Part shown: positions 23,097 to 34,240 of the stretch, piece by piece | How positions within the stretch are numbered: position 1 is the stretch's first letter | How the letters are laid out: each line of letters begins with the position of its first letter | Source of the DNA: Cololabis saira | Lineage: Eukaryota; Chordata; Actinopteri; Beloniformes; Belonidae | Reading direction: 5' to 3' | Assembly: GCF_033807715.1 (NCBI RefSeq) | Contig: NC_084596.1 | Coordinates: forward strand, 37,224,879-37,288,878 | Length of the DNA stretch: 64,000 nucleotides | Notes under the pieces: model-generated | Told to the model about the DNA's origin: nothing | Databases searched by the model: none | What the model saw: only the letters and a program-made list of their open reading frames with translations | Made by a program: the position numbers and the translations under genes

Positions 23097-23525
23097 ATAA
23101 AGTGCCTTACAGGATTAAAATAAAAGATGGACGAGTCGTAGTCGAGTCACAAGTACTTGAAGCCTCCCAGTCACACCCTTTCAGTCCTCACTGTCGTTGC
23201 CCACACGACTGGGCTGTGTCCTGCCGGGCCTCATGGCTGCAGGCCTTGATTACTCACTCATTTATATCTGTAAAAAATGTTATAATGCAAACTGTAGATG
23301 CTGCAAGGTAAAAGCTGAAGGTCCACAGAGTAAAAAACAAAAATCCCAAACTACAATAAAGAGTGTGAGTGACTGTCGTTCCTGTTCTGAGTAGCCGTCC
23401 ACTTGTCTCATCGAGCTAAATGTCTCTGCAGGGAAGAAAAATCACTGATGAAAACTTCAAATAAGCCAACTTCCAAGTAAAAGACTGTTGACAGACAAGA
23501 TGCTGCTGCTGCTATGATTAAATGT
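23097..23525. other. Segment flanking the GTF2I remnant, unit 2
   Basis: From 23194 it matches unit 1 (8483 onward). No gene can be called; see the Cys-rich peptide noted for unit 1. Confidence 0.35.
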
Positions 23526-23731
23526 TCAGTTGTAGGTGAAGCTGCAGGGTTCCCTGAAGGGGATGTCGGGGGGAAAGGCCCTCAACGATGACCGAGTCTG
23601 GGTTGTTCATCATCCTTGGATGGCGTACTTGATCCCCAAGGCCTCCCCAGACATCCTGCTGAACCGGTCCTGGACCTGCTCCTGCAGCGTGTTGTCCACG
23701 TCCATCCTGGACAGTTTGGACTCCGTGCAAT
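23526..23731 (-). pseudogene. GTF2I-repeat exon, frameshifted, unit 2
   Basis: On minus, a pyrimidine-rich acceptor ends in AG and the exon starts at 23731. It reads [20 protein letters not shown], then after a frame change NNPDSVIVEGL, then after another PPDIPFREPCSF, and stops at 23526. These are consecutive parts of one GTF2I repeat (LR.QV..LF...GEALG..NP..V.VEGLP..IPFR.P), the helix-loop-helix-like DNA-binding repeat of TFII-I family factors. Two frameshifts make it a pseudogene unless they are assembly errors. Unit 1 keeps only the first 20 bases of this exon, but has the preceding exon (9060-9182) that unit 2 lacks. Confidence 0.7.
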
Positions 23732-24193
23732 CTGGAGACGGGAGACAGGGTGTGTTTCAAATATCTAAAATGTCAAACATCAGTACCGGCATCGGAGACG
23801 GGGATGAAGACATCTCTTGTTTTAGTTGCTCAGTGAAAAGTTCATGCCTAAAAAACCAATACGGGTTTTGACACCCAGGTTCAAATGTACCATAAATAAG
23901 GAAATATTAGTACTCGAGTTGTAAAATAAAATCAGGGGGGATGGTGGATTTTATCATATGGGGACAGATAATTTGTGCTGATTACAAATAATATAATATA
24001 TTACAAATAATAGCACTGACCAAAACGCCTGCAGAAATACTGCAGGAATGACATAGCAGCAGTTAAATGTAGCCTTCTGTAAGCTTTAAATATCCACTGG
24101 GCTTACATCAAATACATCAAAACACAACAATAAAAAACACTTTTCTGAACTTATCAATATGACTCTGTCCTTCACAGGATAAGTAAAATGGAT
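23732..24193. other. End of unit 2
   Basis: Corresponds to unit 1 from 8794 with a deletion at about 23909. It lacks the 9.0-9.72 kb segment that holds the other GTF2I exon. No gene. Confidence 0.4.
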
Positions 24194-24508
24194 CACTGCA
24201 AAAACTCAAAATCTTAACAAGAATATTTGTCTTATTTCTAGTTAAAATGTCTCATTTTAGTAAAAAAATCTCATTACACTTAAAACAAGACTCATCACTG
24301 GAAAAAACAACAATTTTCACCTGTTTCAAGTAGATTTTCACTTGAAATAAGTAGAAAAATCTGCCAGTGGAACAAGATTTTTTTGCTTGTAATGAGAAGA
24401 TAAATCTTGTCCCACTGGCAGATTTTCCTACTTATTTCATGTGAAAATGTACTTGAAACAGGTGAAAATTGTCACATTTTTCTCGTGTTATTTTTCTGGT
24501 GATGACTC
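24194..24508. repeat. Foldback MITE, unit 3 boundary
   Basis: Third copy of the palindromic element, as at 10014. Confidence 0.75.
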
Positions 24509-24683
24509 TAAATGTTGAAATAGCAGTAAAACCACATTCATTGATGAAATGACATAAGGGATGGAAAGGGGGGATGGCAGTTTTACAGGGGGGATGATTT
24601 TGACCGTTTTTATTTCAGGAGGGATGCCATCCCCCCTCATCCCCCCTCAACTCCAGTACTTTCCATACGGGAACATATTCCCC

Positions 24684-24949
24684 CATCTGGGAGGATGTAT
24701 GTTTATGTGACGCTGAGCTGTGGAGTCACTGAGCTTCACTGTAACTTTCTGTGTTACCAGAAGTTTGACAAACATTTGTACAAGGGGCTAAATGCTCCTG
24801 AAACGATTGATGGAGAGATGCAGCACTTCATGTCTGATTCTGGAGGGAGAATGACAGAGGGTCAACTACCCTGTTACGTCACAAACTTCACTCAAGAAAC
24901 GCCTCATCTGCAATATTGTGCTGCAAAATCCACAAGTATTGTCTGCTGA
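24684..24949 (+). pseudogene. Immunoglobulin V-like exon fragment, unit 3
   Basis: Third copy of the Ig V-like frame, and the most diverged from unit 1 (for example VYVTLSC, HCNFLCYQK, KSTSIVC). The two core cysteines and their spacing are kept; the Trp position is again Cys. No start or leader. Confidence 0.4.
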
Positions 24950-25390
24950 GTTACTGGGGGGTTTGGTCTGGTTTGATTTAAATCTGCATGTCTGAACATC
25001 ATAAACATTTACTGTAAATAGCAGTGAAAGATATGATCAGTGTTTCAGCGTAAAACTCTGATCGATGTCATCAATCACTAAATAAAAGGAAAATAAATCC
25101 AGTTTCACCATCAAATAATGTGAATATCAAACATTCCTCCCAGTTCAGAGAGAATGTCCATGTGTGTGAATCCTCCGTTATAATGACATGTTTATGAACA
25201 TCATGTCTGCATGTGAAAGATCTCATTTGGTGCTTTTTAACATTTGTTACATTTTTAATATCTTTAAAATCTGTAAAGGTTCAAATCACATTTATTGACA
25301 TCTTCATCTCATGGATTATTGTTAAAAGCTAACTTGTGTTTGTTCAGTGGTGGGTGTTGCATCATAAGGAGGTTCAGCGGTCACAAAGGC

Positions 25391-25420
25391 GAACATTCTA
25401 GAATCCGGTGCCTATAAAAA
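25391..25420 (+). promoter_or_regulatory. Heat-shock element plus TATA box, unit 3
   Basis: GAAcaTTCtaGAA at 25391-25403 and TATAAAAA at 25413-25420. The HSE is unchanged although bases between the two sites differ from units 1 and 2. Confidence 0.7.
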
Positions 25421-25587
25421 CCAGCGTGGAACTCTGCACTGATCTGTAGTATCTTGTACCTTCAAGACGCTGCCTGTCGCGAGCTTCTCTGGTGAAAACG
25501 ACGTCTAAGACTCAGAAAACACCACAGAAAACGCTGCAGAACCTCTCACGAACAATTGATCCACTTCCTTCTGTGCACGTTGTTGAA

Positions 25588-26808
25588 ATGGCTTTTAGAG
25601 GACGTCCAACAACGAGACCGGGATTTGTGAGCTCTGCCAACGACGGTGCTCAATCCCAGGTCTCGGACGGTCTCGGCCCACTCCAAATGGAGGAAGAAGA
25701 CTGCAAAGCAGAAAACGATTTCCTGTCCGACTACAACAACAAGCTCCATCTTAAAGTTGTTGAGCTTGAGGAGGAATTGAGCATATTTTTGATGATAAAC
25801 CAGAACCTGTACTCACAAAGAACTGAACTGGAAGAGCAGGTCCAGCAGCTGCAGGAGGAGAATAAGGCCCTCAGCCAGACAAAGAGAAACAACAAGAAGC
25901 TGGGCCTTAAAGTTGTTGAACTTGAGGAGGAAATGGGCAGATTTTTGCTGATAAACCAGAACATGTTCTCCCACAGAACTGAACTGGAAGAGCAGGTCCA
26001 GCAGCTGCAGGAGGAGAACAAAGCCCTCCGTGAGACAAATAAAAAACTGTCCAAAATGGAGATTAACCATGATGAAAAGATGAAACAGGCAAGATCGTGG
26101 TTAAAGCTGAAGGAGGCTGTAACGCAACTGAAAACTGAAAAACAGCTGTTGAAGGAAAAGGAGGAAGAGGTTGCAAATGAAAAAAGGATACTGGAAGAAA
26201 GTAAGAAGCAGTATCGGGGGATGACATCCAAAGTAGAGAATGATGAGAACATCCTCAAAGAGAAACAGCAAGGTTTGGAGGAAGAGATGAGGAAAGTTAC
26301 TGAGAAGAACAGAGACCTCCAAAAACAGAAAGATGAACTGGAAAATGAGAAAAAGAAAGTGGAAGAGGTCAAAAGACAGGCTGAAGAAATGAAACAAGCA
26401 ATCGAGAGGGAGATGGAGTATGTGAAAGATAAGAAAAATGACTTGGTAAGACAAGGATGGCAAATGTGTGAGGACAAGAAAACACATAAGATGGAAATAG
26501 AAGCTTTCCAAGCAGCAAAAGCTGATCTGCAGGAGAAAAGTAAAGACCTGCAACTGCTGTGGCGAACGATGAACGAGGAAAAGGCCCAGATAAGATCGAT
26601 GAAGGTACAAGAAAAGGAAAATTCTCTAAAAGTACAGAAAGAGAAGAAGAGGCTCTTGAGAGAGAGAATGTTCTCAAGAGACTACAGGAAAGAACTGGAA
26701 ATGGTACTGAAGGAACTGGAGATGGAAAAGACACGAATCTTTGGCAGCACACAAGGCAAGGCCAGACAAGGCAAGTTTATTTGTATAGCACAATTCAACA
26801 CAACGTAA
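25588..26808 (+). CDS. Long coiled-coil protein, unit 3 (truncated by LINE)
   Basis: 406 codons, same architecture as unit 2: polar head, duplicated ELEEQVQQLQEENKAL block, then a long charged coil to about residue 385, then a LINE-derived tail. It shares some residues with unit 1 (GPLQMEEE, TEKQLL) and others with unit 2 (21-residue segment, TMNEEK), a mosaic pattern. Function unknown. No severed C-terminal piece is visible here; that region is replaced by a repeat and the gap. Confidence 0.6.
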   Translation: MAFRGRPTTRPGFVSSANDGAQSQVSDGLGPLQMEEEDCKAENDFLSDYNNKLHLKVVELEEELSIFLMINQNLYSQRTELEEQVQQLQEENKALSQTKRNNKKLGLKVVELEEEMGRFLLINQNMFSHRTELEEQVQQLQEENKALRETNKKLSKMEINHDEKMKQARSWLKLKEAVTQLKTEKQLLKEKEEEVANEKRILEESKKQYRGMTSKVENDENILKEKQQGLEEEMRKVTEKNRDLQKQKDELENEKKKVEEVKRQAEEMKQAIEREMEYVKDKKNDLVRQGWQMCEDKKTHKMEIEAFQAAKADLQEKSKDLQLLWRTMNEEKAQIRSMKVQEKENSLKVQKEKKRLLRERMFSRDYRKELEMVLKELEMEKTRIFGSTQGKARQGKFICIAQFNTT

Positions 26809-27333
26809 TTCAAAGTGCTCTACATCAACATTAAAAGTGGCAAGACACAATTAAAACATAAATAACAAATAAAATGAAATAAAATGATAAGAAAAGAGGT
26901 AAAATAATAGAAAGCACAAGTTGTTAAAAAGTAAGGGCAGTAGAGTACAGCAGGTACACATCATATTCTTAAAATGGCAAGAATTACGTTTCTATACGGT
27001 CAAAACGTACAAAGACCGGGTCAAATACATTATTACAAAAGTAATCTGTCACAATTCGTACGGTGAATTAAACCAATTTGACAATTCTATGCCACAATGC
27101 CTGTTTCCAGGTCTTATTTCACACAACAGACGGGAATTACGTTTCTATGCGGTCAAAACTTACAAAGACCGGGTCAAATACAGTATTAGAAAGAAATCTG
27201 TGCCGATTCGTGCGGTAAATCAAATCAATTTGACAATTCTACGTCAAAAAACCTGCATTCAGGGCTTATCCATAACTTTGCGCAGTTTTCAAAAGGTATT
27301 TAATTTGAGAGTACGCTTAAATAACAAATAAAA
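26755..27333 (-). mobile_element. L2-type LINE tail, unit 3 (cut short)
   Basis: Same insertion as in units 1 and 2, but only the 3' tail with the two-halved 136-codon ORF (26921-27331). The RT-coding part is lost where another repeat begins at 27334. Confidence 0.8.
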
Positions 27334-30079
27334 TTAAAGCTGCAAGCAGCAATGAACGGGCCCTCGCACTCACGGCCACCGCCCCCCATAAGTATCAGAA
27401 ACGACACCACCCACGACTTCCTATGTCAAACCATTGAAAAGTTATAGCAGAAAAAAGGGACAACCAATCAGAAGAAGGGGCGGGGCTAATTCAGGCCAAT
27501 GAAGGTCAAGGACTCCATACAGAATCTGATGACACCACCCACGACTCTCTATGTCAAACCATTCCAAAGTTATAGCAGAAAATCGGGACAACCAATCAGA
27601 AGAAGGGGCGGGGCTAATTAAGGCCAACGAAGCTTAAGGACTCATTACAGAGTCCCATGACACCACCCACGACTTCCTATGTCAAACCAATCAAAAGTTA
27701 TAGCAGAAAAAAGGGACAACCAATCCGAAGAAGGGGCGGGGCTAATTTAAGCCAATGAAGGTCAAGGACTCCATAAAGAATCTGATGACACCACCCACGA
27801 CTCTCTATGTCAAACCATTCCAAAGTTATAGCAGAAAATCGGGACAACCAATCAGAAGAAGGGTCGGGGCTAATTAAGGCTAACGAAGCTTAAGGACTCA
27901 TTACAGAGTCCCATGCCACCACCCACGACTTCCTACGTCAAACCATTCAAAAGTTATAGCATAAAAAAGGGACAACCAATCAGAAGAAGGGGCGGGGCTA
28001 ATTCAGGCCAATGAAGGTCAAGAGCTCCATAAAGAATCTGATGACATCACCCACGACTCTCTATGTCAAACCATTCCAAAGTTATAGCAGAAAATCGGGA
28101 CAACCAATCAGAAGAAGGGGCGGGGCTAATTAAGGCCAACGAAGCTTGAGGACTCATTACAGAGTCCCATGACACCACCCACAACTTCCTATGTCAAACC
28201 ATTCAAAAGTTATGGCAGATAAAAGTATTCTAGGGGGCGCTGTTGAGCCGTTAGGCCACGCCCATTAATGCAAACCATGAAATATCAAATGTATCGCCAA
28301 GTCTGTCTTGCATGCAAAATTTGGTGACTTTTGGAGAACTATCAAATATGGACCAATCACATGAAGGGGGGGCGCGCCTTTTGGCGTCTAGCGTCGCCAC
28401 GGTAACACTTTTGAAAGAGAAAAGTAATGCGTGGTGTCGCAGGATGTAGACGCACATTTTGATGTATAACACACCTGGGTGCACGTTACGGTTCGGGCTG
28501 AATTAACTGCCGAAGGAATGGCATAAATTTCGCCAAAATGACACAATTTATTCAAAATGGCCGACATCCTGTTCGGTTTCGGCCATGGCTCCAAGAGACT
28601 TTTCTTTAAGTTGTGCCATGATACAGGTGTGTAGCGATTTTCGTGCATGTACGTCAAACCGTATTGTGGGGCTTGAGGCACAAAGTTTTCCGGGGGGCGC
28701 TGTTGAGCCATTTTGCCACGCCCATTAATGCAAACCATGAAATATCAAATTTATCGCCAGGCCTGGCTTGCATGCCAAATTTGGTGCCTTTTGGGGAACT
28801 ATCAAATATGGACCAATCAGATGAAGGGGGGGTGCGCTTGTTGGCGTCTAGCGTCGCCACGGTAACACTTTTCAAAGAGAAAAGTAATGCGTGTAGTCGC
28901 AGGATGGAGACGCACATTTTGATGTATAACACATCTGGGTTCACGATACGGTTCGGGCTGAATTAATTCTCGAAGGAATGGCATATATTGCTCCAAAATT
29001 ACGCGATTAATTCAGAATGTTCAAAATGGCCGACTTCCTGTTCGGTTTCGGCCATGGCGCCAAGAGACTTTTCTTTTAGTTGCGACATGATACAGGAGTG
29101 TACCGATTTTCGTTCAGGTACGTCAAACCGTATTATGGGGCTTGAGGCGCAAAGTTTTTTCTGTCTGAAGCAACGAGATGAAGGGTGGGCGCGCTTTTTG
29201 GCGTCTAGCGTCGCCACGGTAACGCTTTTGAAAGAGAAAAGTAATGCGTGTGGTCGCAGGAGGGAGACGCACATTTTGATGTATAACACACCTGGGGGCA
29301 CGTTACGGTTCGGGCTGAATTAACTTTCGAAGGAATGGCATAAATTTCGCCAAAATGACACGATTAATTCAAAATGGCCGACTTCCTGTTCGGTTTCGGC
29401 CATGGCTCCAAGAGACTTTTGTTTAAGTTGTCCCATGATACAGGTGTGTACCGATTTTCGTGCATGTACGTCAAACCGTATCGTGGGGCTTGAGGCACAA
29501 AGTTTTCAAGGGGGCGCTGTTGAGCCATTTTACCACGCCCATTAATGCAAACCATTAAATATCAAATTTTTCGCCAGGCCTGACTTGGGTGCAAAATTTG
29601 GTGACTTTTTGGGCATGTTAAGGGGGGCAAAAAGGCCATCACTTTGTCAGAAGAAAAATAATAATAATATTAATAATTAAAGCTGCAAGCAGCGATGAAC
29701 GGGCCCTCGCACTCATGGCCACCGCCCCCCATAAGCATATCAGAAACGACACCACCCACGACTTCCTATGTCAAACCATTCAAAAGTTATAGCAGAAAAA
29801 AGGGACAACCAATCAGAAGAAGGGGTGGGGCTAATTCAGGCCAATGAAGGTCAAGGACTCCATACATAATCTGATGACACCACCCACGACTCTCTATGTC
29901 AAACCATTCCAAAGTTATAGCAGAAAATCGGGACAACCAATCAGAAGAAGGGGCGGGGCTAATTTGCACCAATTATGGTCAAGGACTCAATACCGAGTCC
30001 GATGACACCACCCACGACTCTCTATGTCAAACCATTCAAAAGTTATAGCAGAAAAAAGTATTCTAGGGGGCGCTGTTGA
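27334..30079. repeat. Dispersed repeat with internal tandem units
   Basis: Starts ATTAAAGCTGCAAGCAGC, and starts again with the same sequence at 29677. The first part contains several copies of a block of roughly 170-340 bp (CACCACCCACGACT, CCAATCAGAAGAAGGGGCGG). The second part has blocks of about 460 bp, each opened by GGGGGCGCTGTTGAGC (28234, 28694, 29511). A short AAT-rich tract precedes the second start. The unit is widespread in teleosts, but I cannot name its class. ORFs in it are incidental. Confidence 0.65.
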
Positions 30080-30579
30080 NNNNNNNNNNNNNNNNNNNNN
30101 NNNNNNNNNNNNNNNNNNNNNNNNNNNNNNNNNNNNNNNNNNNNNNNNNNNNNNNNNNNNNNNNNNNNNNNNNNNNNNNNNNNNNNNNNNNNNNNNNNNN
30201 NNNNNNNNNNNNNNNNNNNNNNNNNNNNNNNNNNNNNNNNNNNNNNNNNNNNNNNNNNNNNNNNNNNNNNNNNNNNNNNNNNNNNNNNNNNNNNNNNNNN
30301 NNNNNNNNNNNNNNNNNNNNNNNNNNNNNNNNNNNNNNNNNNNNNNNNNNNNNNNNNNNNNNNNNNNNNNNNNNNNNNNNNNNNNNNNNNNNNNNNNNNN
30401 NNNNNNNNNNNNNNNNNNNNNNNNNNNNNNNNNNNNNNNNNNNNNNNNNNNNNNNNNNNNNNNNNNNNNNNNNNNNNNNNNNNNNNNNNNNNNNNNNNNN
30501 NNNNNNNNNNNNNNNNNNNNNNNNNNNNNNNNNNNNNNNNNNNNNNNNNNNNNNNNNNNNNNNNNNNNNNNNNNNNNNN
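30080..30579. other. Assembly gap (500 N)
   Basis: Exactly 500 N, the size often used for gaps of unknown length. It begins inside the tandem repeat and ends in the shared non-coding block, so the missing part probably includes the rest of the repeat and possibly the LINE and the 3' end of the coiled-coil gene. Confidence 0.98.
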
Positions 30580-32042
30580 GTTAAGCCATATCTCCTGGGA
30601 TTATTACAATATAACTGAATGTATTTACACAGAAACAGGTTTGATGTGAACTGGATACTAGATATCTCTCATAATTTTCGCTAACTTCATTTTTATTTTG
30701 CTCATGTTTATGCAACTCTTGGGGCCACATTTTCTCTGGTTAGCATGTTTTAGCCACAATATTGTTGACTTACAGATTATAACAACCATTGCAACAGCAG
30801 CTGAGTGTCTGTAATTTCTGAAATAAGCCCTGAAATGTGATCCATCATTGTTACAAGAGGGGAGGGAAAAGCAGGAGTTCTTGTGGTTGAGGAAAGAAAA
30901 AGTTATCTGATATCTGCAGAGAAGCTGAGATGACAACAGGTCTGTCTGAGGGAGCACGACGGACCGATACCGACGCTGAATGATCACAAGAACTCATCTG
31001 GGCTCAAACAGAACCTTTAAGGAAGCTTCAGAATGAGGAGATGTCGATTTCGATAAACAGAAATAAACACTGATGGAAACTTTAGATTTCTGATTCTGAA
31101 ATGATGCTATCTATTAAGAAGTACAAACAACATGCATTACATGGATGTTTGTTCATGCAGTAGAAGAAGAACAAAATGAATCAAAACGTTTCCTGAAAGC
31201 AGCGTTTACTAGAACCGAGATCATTTTGAGTTGACTCTTTGCAGAAGCAGCACCTTCTAACGTTCAAGAACAGTCTGTTATATATGATATATTACCTATG
31301 ATCATTTAATATTAACAGGGAGCAAGAAAAGACATGCTGTTCAAGGCTGGAAAGACGTCCCAAAGATGTATTTCAGTGGATCAGACACATTGTAGCTGCT
31401 GAATGAGGGTGCTGCATGTTAGAATAAGGAATTGGTCTACTCATGTTCCTGGTGATCTTTCACTGTTCACTTACGTTTCAGGGAATGAGAAAGTTCTGTG
31501 TGGAGGGGCAGCGGGACTTTAGGGAGTATTTTAACACAAGACCTAAGTGTCATGGGCAGCACTAGAGGAGACTCGAGGTCTAAATGTGAACAATGCACCG
31601 TTCATAATCACTGACAGAACCAAAGTTACAACTTTCTATGTGAGCTCACGATGACACGAGTCTCAAAACCAGCGCCTCAGACGAACAGTTGCTGCTGATG
31701 TGTTGTGGCTTGGACAGATCGCAGCTAGTCCTCAGAGGAGAACAGCTATGAGAGGTTTTATTGTGGAGGAGGGGTATTTTTAAGGTTGAGGTTGTGTGTA
31801 ATAGTAATTAGGGTGGAGGTTGAGTTAAAGAATCTAAGAAACATGGTTTCATAGATGCAGCAGCTCATTGAGCTCCCTAGAAGAGGCCAGAGTGTGAGGA
31901 GGCGACTGGGAGGGAGATCCAGGAGCTGCAGTATGGAGGTGTGGACTGATGAAGAGGAGGTTACCTGAGAGGGGGAAGAGGGCGAGGATCTGGCTGGACC
32001 CCGCGCAGCTGCCGCAGGTTCCACCACAGACTCACTGGGTTC
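30580..32042. other. Non-coding block of the duplicated unit, unit 3
   Basis: Near-identical to 14977-16441. No gene recognised. Confidence 0.45.
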
Positions 32043-32925
32043 CAGTGGTGGACAGTAACGGAGTAAATTTACTTGAGTACTGTACTTAAGTACATATCCA
32101 GAGGATTTGTACTTTACTTGAGTATTAGATTTCTTTGGTACTTATTACTCTTACTTGAATACATTTCCAAGACAAATATTTTTACTTTTACTCGAGTAAA
32201 TTTCTAGGAAGGCTGAAAAGTACTCGTTACTTTCAGGTCTGCTCTTTTATCTTCTTCCCTAAAATCCTATTTTTAGACGGATATTGGGAGACAGGCACAG
32301 AGACAGACATTGGGAGACAGTTTGTTATGCTCTATATTGCTATATTATACTGGTACATGTCCTTCCTGTAAAGTTAAGTGACTTCAACATTGAGTTATTG
32401 AAAGCAGAGATGTAGTTTTTTGTAAACAGTGGTCTTTGAGGGGGATCCAGACTTAGTTGGATGGTGCAGGTTCATTTGGTTTCAGTCCATGATTGTTAAT
32501 AAACTCTGCATCATCTGCTGTCCTCTTATGATGCCATTCATTTGATTTGTTTTTGGTGTTTCTGCAGGTTTTATATAACATTGTGGTTCTAAAAGCAGCA
32601 CAACAGTGCAGCTGGTTTCAAAGAGTTAATTCTCAGAAACAATAGTTAAAAGATCCTTAAATTCATTTAGAAAAAATATAGTAATTTACTGATGTGGAAA
32701 ATAAGAAATTTACTCTTACTCTTACTCTTACTCTTACTTTTACTGAAAGTAAATTTAAAAGCATTTACTTTTGGATACTTAAGTACCTTTAAAAGCAAGT
32801 ACTTTTCTACTCTTACTCGAGTAATATTTTGACTGAGCTACTTTTACTTGTAACAGAGTAAATTTTGACCAGTAGTATTTGTACTCTTACTCAAGTACTG
32901 GGGTCGAGTACTCTGTCCACCTCTG
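32043..32925. mobile_element. hAT-type non-autonomous element, unit 3
   Basis: Third copy, same ends as 5989-6865, with the SINE fragment abutting on the right as in unit 2. Confidence 0.8.
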
Positions 32926-33243
32926 ATTTGGATACAGAGTAATCAATTAAAAAGGACTATAAACAGATTTCAAAGTTTATTTAGACGGGACAATGCATAT
33001 TCATGAACACTACATTAAGCAGTGTAAATACACAGGGTTTTAGCAGAATTTCTAGTTTCCACCCGCAGTCCCCACAAACAACCAGACACACTCACACCTA
33101 CGGCGGGCAATTTAGAATGATCAATTTACCTAGCATGCATGTTTTTGGACTATGGGAGGAAACCGGAGTACCCGGAGAAAACCCAGGCAAGCACAGGGAG
33201 AACATGCAAACTCCACACAGAAAGGTCCTGCTGGGCCTGGGAG
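32926..33243 (-). mobile_element. tRNA-derived SINE, 5'-truncated, unit 3
   Basis: Same insertion as in unit 2. Confidence 0.75.
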
Positions 33244-33789
33244 TAAAAGTAATGTAAGGGGGAAAAAAGCCATTAAGGACAAAAGACATTGAAAATGAAT
33301 GCATCTTAGTATAATGCAAATATATTAAAGAACCATATATGTGTACTATTGAGCATTAACATGTGTTTCAGAGAGCAGCAGATATGATGACTAGTTGTCT
33401 ATAAGTATTGTAAAGTCAAACTTCAGAGGCATGTTATCATTTATCCTAACCTTTACTGGAATGTACATCCAAGTTTAGTTGCAGGAATCTGAGGGAACGG
33501 ATGTAAGAACAAAACTGGACAAGAACATCTGAAACAACCACAACCAAATTCACTCTATCCGGATGGAGCAATTTAACTGGATAGTTTTTTTTAAAGGCCG
33601 AAATGAAATAGAGTAACGAGGCTGTTTTTAAAATGTAAGGAGTAAAAAGTACAGATAATTGCGTGAAAATGTAAGGAGTAAAAGTAAAAAGTCGTCTGAA
33701 AAATAATTACTCCAGTGAAGTATAGATAACCAAAATGTATACTTAAGTAAGGTAACGAAGTATTTGTACTTCGTTACTTGACACCTCTG
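33244..33789 (-). mobile_element. Second hAT-like miniature element, unit 3
   Basis: As 17643-18188; intact terminus at 33789. Confidence 0.6.
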
Positions 33790-34033
33790 TTTACAGTAAG
33801 TACCTGTTTAGGGAGTTTAGCAAACATAACCAACGAGTTCGTCTCCCCCCCTTAAAGTCTTTATTGTCTTAAAGAGAAACCTAGTTGGAGATGCGTCTCC
33901 AGCAGCACAGATCTCAGTGAAGTGTGATGTCCTGCATGAACTTCATCTGCAGTCCTCTGATTCACGCTGGTCTCTAATCCATTTCTTGATCCATCATCCC
34001 GGTGCAGGGGACCTCCTGATCTAATGATACCAT

Positions 34034-34224
34034 TGTGGTGCCGAAGAACGGGAGTCGGAGGCGGAGTATGAATGTTGAAAGCCGGCGCGAGCCGTTTATT
34101 AACATCAGCCATTCAAACCACAACAACACTGAACGGGAAGCGTAACGACCGTCACTGCGCCCTATCCGGGCGGAACCACATTAACCCGCAGAGGGTTCCT
34201 AAGTGAATTATGTAACCCACTACA
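34034..34224 (-). repeat. Gypsy 3' LTR, unit 3
   Basis: 191 bp; one mismatch with the 5' LTR (A here, T there, in CGTAACG[A/T]CCGTC on plus). Contains an AATAAA signal on minus. Confidence 0.95.
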
Positions 34225-34240
34225 CCAGCCCCCCCAGAAT

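Noticed and set aside
27355..29650. CRISPR-like array
   Set aside because: Repeat blocks are hundreds of bases long, similar throughout, and belong to a eukaryotic dispersed repeat.
30024..30618. Open frames of 180-186 codons across 30024-30618
   Set aside because: They run through the N gap and contain no readable sequence.
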